This document shows positions 59,901 through 64,000 of a stretch of 64,000 nucleotides of DNA, one piece after another; positions within the stretch are counted from its first letter, which is position 1; each line of letters begins with the position of its first letter. The DNA comes from Populus alba (taxonomy: Eukaryota > Streptophyta > Magnoliopsida > Malpighiales > Salicaceae). The DNA lies in the NCBI RefSeq assembly GCF_005239225.2, contig NC_133292.1, positions 5,118,985 to 5,182,984 of the forward strand, given 5' to 3'. The position numbers and the translations under genes were made by a program. Under the pieces are notes generated by a model, which saw only the letters and a program-made list of their open reading frames with translations, had not been told where the DNA came from and did no database searches.

Positions 59901-61118
59901 CACATTCGAGTGCCCGCATTGTGGAGCAAAATGGAAGATCAGAATGAAAACCAACACAATCACTGAGGCCACGTAAAGCAAAAAGGCTGCAGCAGATGGT
60001 AAAATGGTATATAAAAAGGAACCATTTCAATAAAAGAAAGATGCGCATGTGAAGGTGCAAACTAACCTGGTTGAGTTGCCATACTACATATCTCCTGAAC
60101 AGACGTTATAGGGTGCTCCTGTGGTGCATGGATTACGATTACAACAGAACCAGCAATGCACATCACACAACCCAAGATCCCTAGCTGGTGCAGCTTCTCA
60201 TTCAAGATAAACTGAGCCAACACAGCACTGCACACCATGAAAAACGAAATTAACACAAGAAATGTGGTTAAGATGAGATTTAATATAAAAATTCCAAAAA
60301 TTTAGCATGCAATACGAACTTAATAAAAGATATACCTGACAATGATACTCAATGCACCAAGAGGGGTAACGAGAACTGCTGGAGCAAATGCGTATGCAAC
60401 AAAGTTTGCAACCTCTCCAATAATCACTATATGAGAAACCAGACAACAAGAGATATTATACAAACAATCAGCGAATAATTAGATGGTCATTACTAATCAT
60501 AATTCGCGTACTCTAACCAACTACCACTCCTCAATTTGACTAGAACAAGAAAACTTAATTGATTGCTTAAGTTACCAAACGTAAAAAGATATCAACTGAA
60601 AGAAAAAAATCTTATTAACATTAAGCTGACCAATGTAAGAACCTTAATTCAAAGACAATATGAATCATTAAATTTCACAATTAAATCAAAAGAATCACAA
60701 GATACAACCAACTTATAAATAACAAAAGTAAAACATCCATTCATTTACATAGAATAGAGCAAATGGAAATTCCGACACAAGAAATATATCAAATTTTCCC
60801 AAAACCAAAAGAAGAATCATTGACATAGAAAAAGGACAACTTACTCGTGATCATGCCCAACCACCATAGTGGCTCTAAGAGATATGAGAACCCACCAATA
60901 CCTACAAAAATCCCACAATCCAAACCAGACCCATTTCACAAAACCAAAATCTCATTTCAAAAAACCGAAAAAGGAAAACGTTTTTTACCAGCTCTGACAC
61001 CAGAAGCTGCTGCAGCTCTTCTAAGGCCTTTCTTTTTTATAATGAAACTGGCACCAATAAATAGACTTGACATCAAAGCCAGAATGAACCCTTTTAGATT
61101 GTCTTCGGAGAAACCCAT
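57000..61118 (-). CDS. NIPA: NIPA-type magnesium transporter
   Basis: Nine exons (61118-60989, 60901-60845, 60426-60336, 60227-60067, 59986-59859, 59363-59226, 57846-57754, 57376-57256, 57130-57000), all GT-AG and in frame, give 349 residues, typical of plant NIPA proteins. About nine membrane segments are visible, starting [20 protein letters not shown]. Family markers are [39 protein letters not shown] and [20 protein letters not shown]. The hydrophilic tail begins [13 protein letters not shown] and ends RQEMH. The family belongs to the drug/metabolite transporter fold and is proposed to carry Mg2+ across endosomal or plasma membranes; in plants the role is mostly inferred. Intron 6 (57847-59225) is the longest and contains a SINE-like insertion. 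Confidence 0.95.
58570..58690 (+). mobile_element. possible tRNA-derived SINE in NIPA intron 6
   Basis: TTGTAGTTCGATGGCACTCT resembles a polymerase III A box, and AGAGTTCAAGTCTCAC, about 45 bases later, is a good B box. It lies antisense within the intron. No target duplication was found, and it does not share the 3' part of the other SINEs. Confidence 0.4.
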
Positions 61119-64000
61119 TTGAAGGCTGAATCTCTCTCTCTTCTTTGTTTTTTAAGCTGCTGCTCGTTTTCTTCTCTTCATCCGCCAATCAATCATTGAT
61201 TGCGTTGCCTTTCCTCGTATCGTTACCCGTTTTTGTTAATGGAATATGCTGCTCTGTTTTTTTTTTGTTTGCTACTAAACATGAGAAACGCTACGGTGTT
61301 GTTTTCTGTACAGATAATTTGTATGTGAGTGACTGGACTCCGCATTTTACTTCGTTAGTTTTTGCCTTATCTCCACTCTTTCCTTTTTCGTAAAAGAAAA
61401 AACAAATTTAGAAATTGTCTTTATCTTTATTTATTTTTTTTTTTTCCAATCTTTGCTGGTTCCTTAAATTTTGCTATACTAAATTAGACAAAAAAGAAAA
61501 GAAAAGAAAAGAGGATTTTGATATGTTCGAAGTAACATGTTAACTTGTGTAATCAAGTTTGGATTCATGATTACATTTAATTTAATTTATGATATTTTAT
61601 AAATTATAAATATAATTTATTTATTTATTTATTCAAATTAAAGTTATATTTTTTTATAAATTTACAAATATTTATGAAATGAGCTTATGTTACTAATTTT
61701 TATGGGTTTGTATTTAAAAACATATCTATGAATATAAGTAACATGATATCTCTAATGTTAGGTTCTTATTTTTAAAGAGACAAACCCTTTAACCCTTTGT
61801 TATTACATTAAAGAAATCTAATCGAAAACTTACTAACAAAATTTTTTAAATCAAAACATTTTTAAGTAATAATAAAAACAAATATTCAATCAATAAACTA
61901 TTAAATATACAAATAAAAAAGTATAAAAAATAAAAACTAGATTAGGTTGATGAGATTTTAAAAATCATGACCCATCATCCAACTTGTGCTTGTGATATTC
62001 ATTTCTTGGGTCTTGTAACCCATTATTATTTATAATATCTAAATTATTTATTTTTTATAGATTAAATAGGTCAAATAATATAAATATTATATATTTATCT
62101 ATTTTTTTAACACCTCTATTGATAATAATATCTACCTATCCCAAATTTTTATTAAATATGCCCTACCTTAAAGGTCAATTTAAAATATAAAACATAGCCC
62201 AGATTGAATTTAAAATAAATAAATGAGAGCTGACATGTAACTTTAGTCGACGGTGAAAATAAAGTTGATTTTTTTTATAAAAAAAAAACCCTCAAAAAAC
62301 GTCTTTTTAACTTTATTTTTTAAAACAAAGTATTAAAAAAACCTCTCCTTTTTCTTTCTCCTCATCTGCCAATCAATCATTCCTAGCTCAATAACCTTGA
62401 TATCATGGTGATATTATATCAGAGCACATGAACACATCCTAATAAACGACTGCGTTTTTTAAAATCATAAACTCCCCACTCTATATCAAAGGCACTTCAG
62501 AAGCTTTTGTTGTTTTTTGTCATATAAATGTTTAAATATCCGGTAAAAATGTAGAGTGTTGTTTCAGGAGATTTGAGAGTTGCTCGATTTTTTTAAAAAA
62601 TTGTTTAAAGATATTTTTTAAATTAATTATCCTAAAAGATTCTATAGATCAAGTAAAGAACCCGGGTGTTCCAACATCGATATATTTGGATGGAATATCT
62701 CAGCAGGCATAACACAAACATATCAACACAGTTGGAAATGTTTGATTTAGGTAGTGTTTCTGATTTTTTTGGAGTGATTATTTTTTAAAATATTTTTTTG
62801 TTTATAAATATATTAAAATAATATTTTTTATATTTTTAAATTTATTTTTTATATCAACATATCAAAATAATCTAAAATTATAAAAAATTAATTAAAATAA
62901 TAATAATTTTTAAAAATCTTCAAAAATATTTTTTAAATAAAAATACAAACATAATCTAACCGCTACATATCAACACAGTTGGAAATGTTTGATTTAGGTA
63001 GTGTTTCTGATTTTTTTGGAGTGATTATTTTTTAAAATATTTTTTTGTTTATAAATATATTAAAATAATATTTTTTATATTTTTAAATTTATTTTTTATA
63101 TCAACATATCAAAATAATCTAAAATTATAAAAAATTAATTAAAATAATAATAATTTTTAAAAATCTTCAAAAATATTTTTTAAATAAAAATACAAACATA
63201 ATCTAACCGCTAAATAGTTAGATAAGCATTGCAAGGTACATGTATGTGAATGATTGATTAGGAGGTTTTTGAAAAAAATTACGGTGCTAATATTTTTAAC
63301 TAGAATTTCTTCTTTTTTATATATTGTCTATTTTTTTAAGGTAAAATCAGAAAATAACTATTAAAATGGTATTAGTTATTTCTTTAACACTTGAAAATTT
63401 CTCGAGGTTTTACACATCAACCACCTAGAACACCATTCATAAAAAATAAAAATAAAATAAAAAAAGAAATTATTGTCTTGCACTGCTTGGATCCTTGTTT
63501 ATCAAGATTAAATTACCTTTTCAAACCCTTCAATTATGAATACATGTAGGAAACTACTTCCAAACAAGAGGGAGTAATTTATTGGAAATGGAGGGTTTTA
63601 TCCCTTGCTTACTAGTCGGAACATTTTGTCCTCCAAAAATTATTAATAAAAACTGCTCATATTTCAATTTCCAAGTTTATCCACGTACAATGCAATTAAT
63701 GTAATTATGGGCGATAATATGGTGCAAAATATTTTTTAATTAAATTTTTTTTTTTTTTTTACATCTATATATGAAAAGAATAGAGAAATATCAAGAAAAA
63801 CAAAACTTCAAAAATAAAATATATAGTGACTTATGATCCACTAGAGATCGATATTAAGGTTCATGAGAAAAGTTTGCCGACTGTAGTCAAATTAAACAAC
63901 ACAAAACCACCTTTGCTTGTAATGTACAATTTACCCTTTAATGGGCATTGGATTATCATTTTTTCCCCAAAAATTACAATTAATTTATTAATGATAAGTT
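61119..64000. other. NIPA promoter and AT-rich intergenic region, no gene
   Basis: The first 250 bases hold the CT-rich leader and promoter of the NIPA gene. The remainder is AT-rich, with an AAAAG repeat at about 61490-61513 and the 247-bp tandem duplication at 62718-63212. No further ORF with recognisable content occurs before the window end. Confidence 0.55.
62718..63212. repeat. 247-bp tandem duplication, apparently identical copies
   Basis: The unit begins ACATATCAACACAGTTGGAA at 62718 and again at 62965, and ends ATAATCTAACCGCTA at 62965 and 63212. The copies read the same throughout by eye. Each unit contains a MITE-like T/A-rich element (from GTGTTTCTGATTTTTTTGGA to CTTCAAAAATATTTTTTAAA). 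Confidence 0.92.

Noticed and set aside
1..64000. CRISPR array, operon, rRNA or full-length retrotransposon
   Set aside because: No regularly spaced repeats of CRISPR type, no rRNA sequence, no reverse transcriptase or integrase motif; the sequence is a plant nuclear region.

Overview
The window is nuclear DNA of a woody dicot, most probably poplar or a relative (Salicaceae). This is inferred from GT-AG introns, very AT-rich intergenic DNA packed with short T/A-rich inverted-repeat elements, tRNA-derived SINEs, and plant-only gene families. No species-specific marker was tested.

Eight genes can be modelled with exon boundaries that keep frame. Left part: a D53-type SMXL strigolactone-signalling repressor (+, 4582-8727) and an ankyrin/tandem CCCH zinc-finger protein (+, 20057-22168) with a 5'UTR intron. 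Middle: a TRM/LONGIFOLIA-like 'VARLMGL' protein (-, 27443-28915) and a SelT-like thioredoxin-fold protein (+, 38595-40176). Right part, all on the minus strand: alternative mitochondrial NAD(P)H dehydrogenase NDA (41616-44746), a small PSY-type tyrosine-sulfated peptide hormone precursor (48320-48635, two short exons that are easily missed), the mitochondrial/peroxisomal fission adaptor FIS1 (49946-51730), and a nine-exon NIPA-type magnesium transporter (57000-61118). A broken secreted-peptide-like gene (about 47535-47793) lies downstream of the PSY gene. A 905-bp hAT-type element (53548-54452, 8-bp target duplication) carries an antisense copy of the DRT111/SFPS G-patch region and an unexplained 46-codon ORF.

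The rest is long AT-rich intergenic DNA: many copies of one or more miniature T/A-rich inverted-repeat elements, SINEs, microsatellites, degenerate tandem families (about 24440-25200, 33950-34750, 54960-55760), two tandem duplications (191 bp and 247 bp periods) and a spacer-free 94-bp perfect palindrome (25777-25870). Several less AT-rich islands (8880-9720, 11270-11660, 22600-23230, 34850-35800) contain no gene I can recognise and are the best places to look for non-coding RNAs or lost genes.

The genes do not form a pathway. NDA and FIS1 both act at mitochondria, but nothing links them beyond proximity. The most interesting observations are the SMXL protein whose strigolactone degron position reads RSTT instead of RGKT, the compact PSY gene with a duplicated intron/exon boundary, the gene-capturing hAT element, and a TRM intron that is a multiple of three and stop-free.
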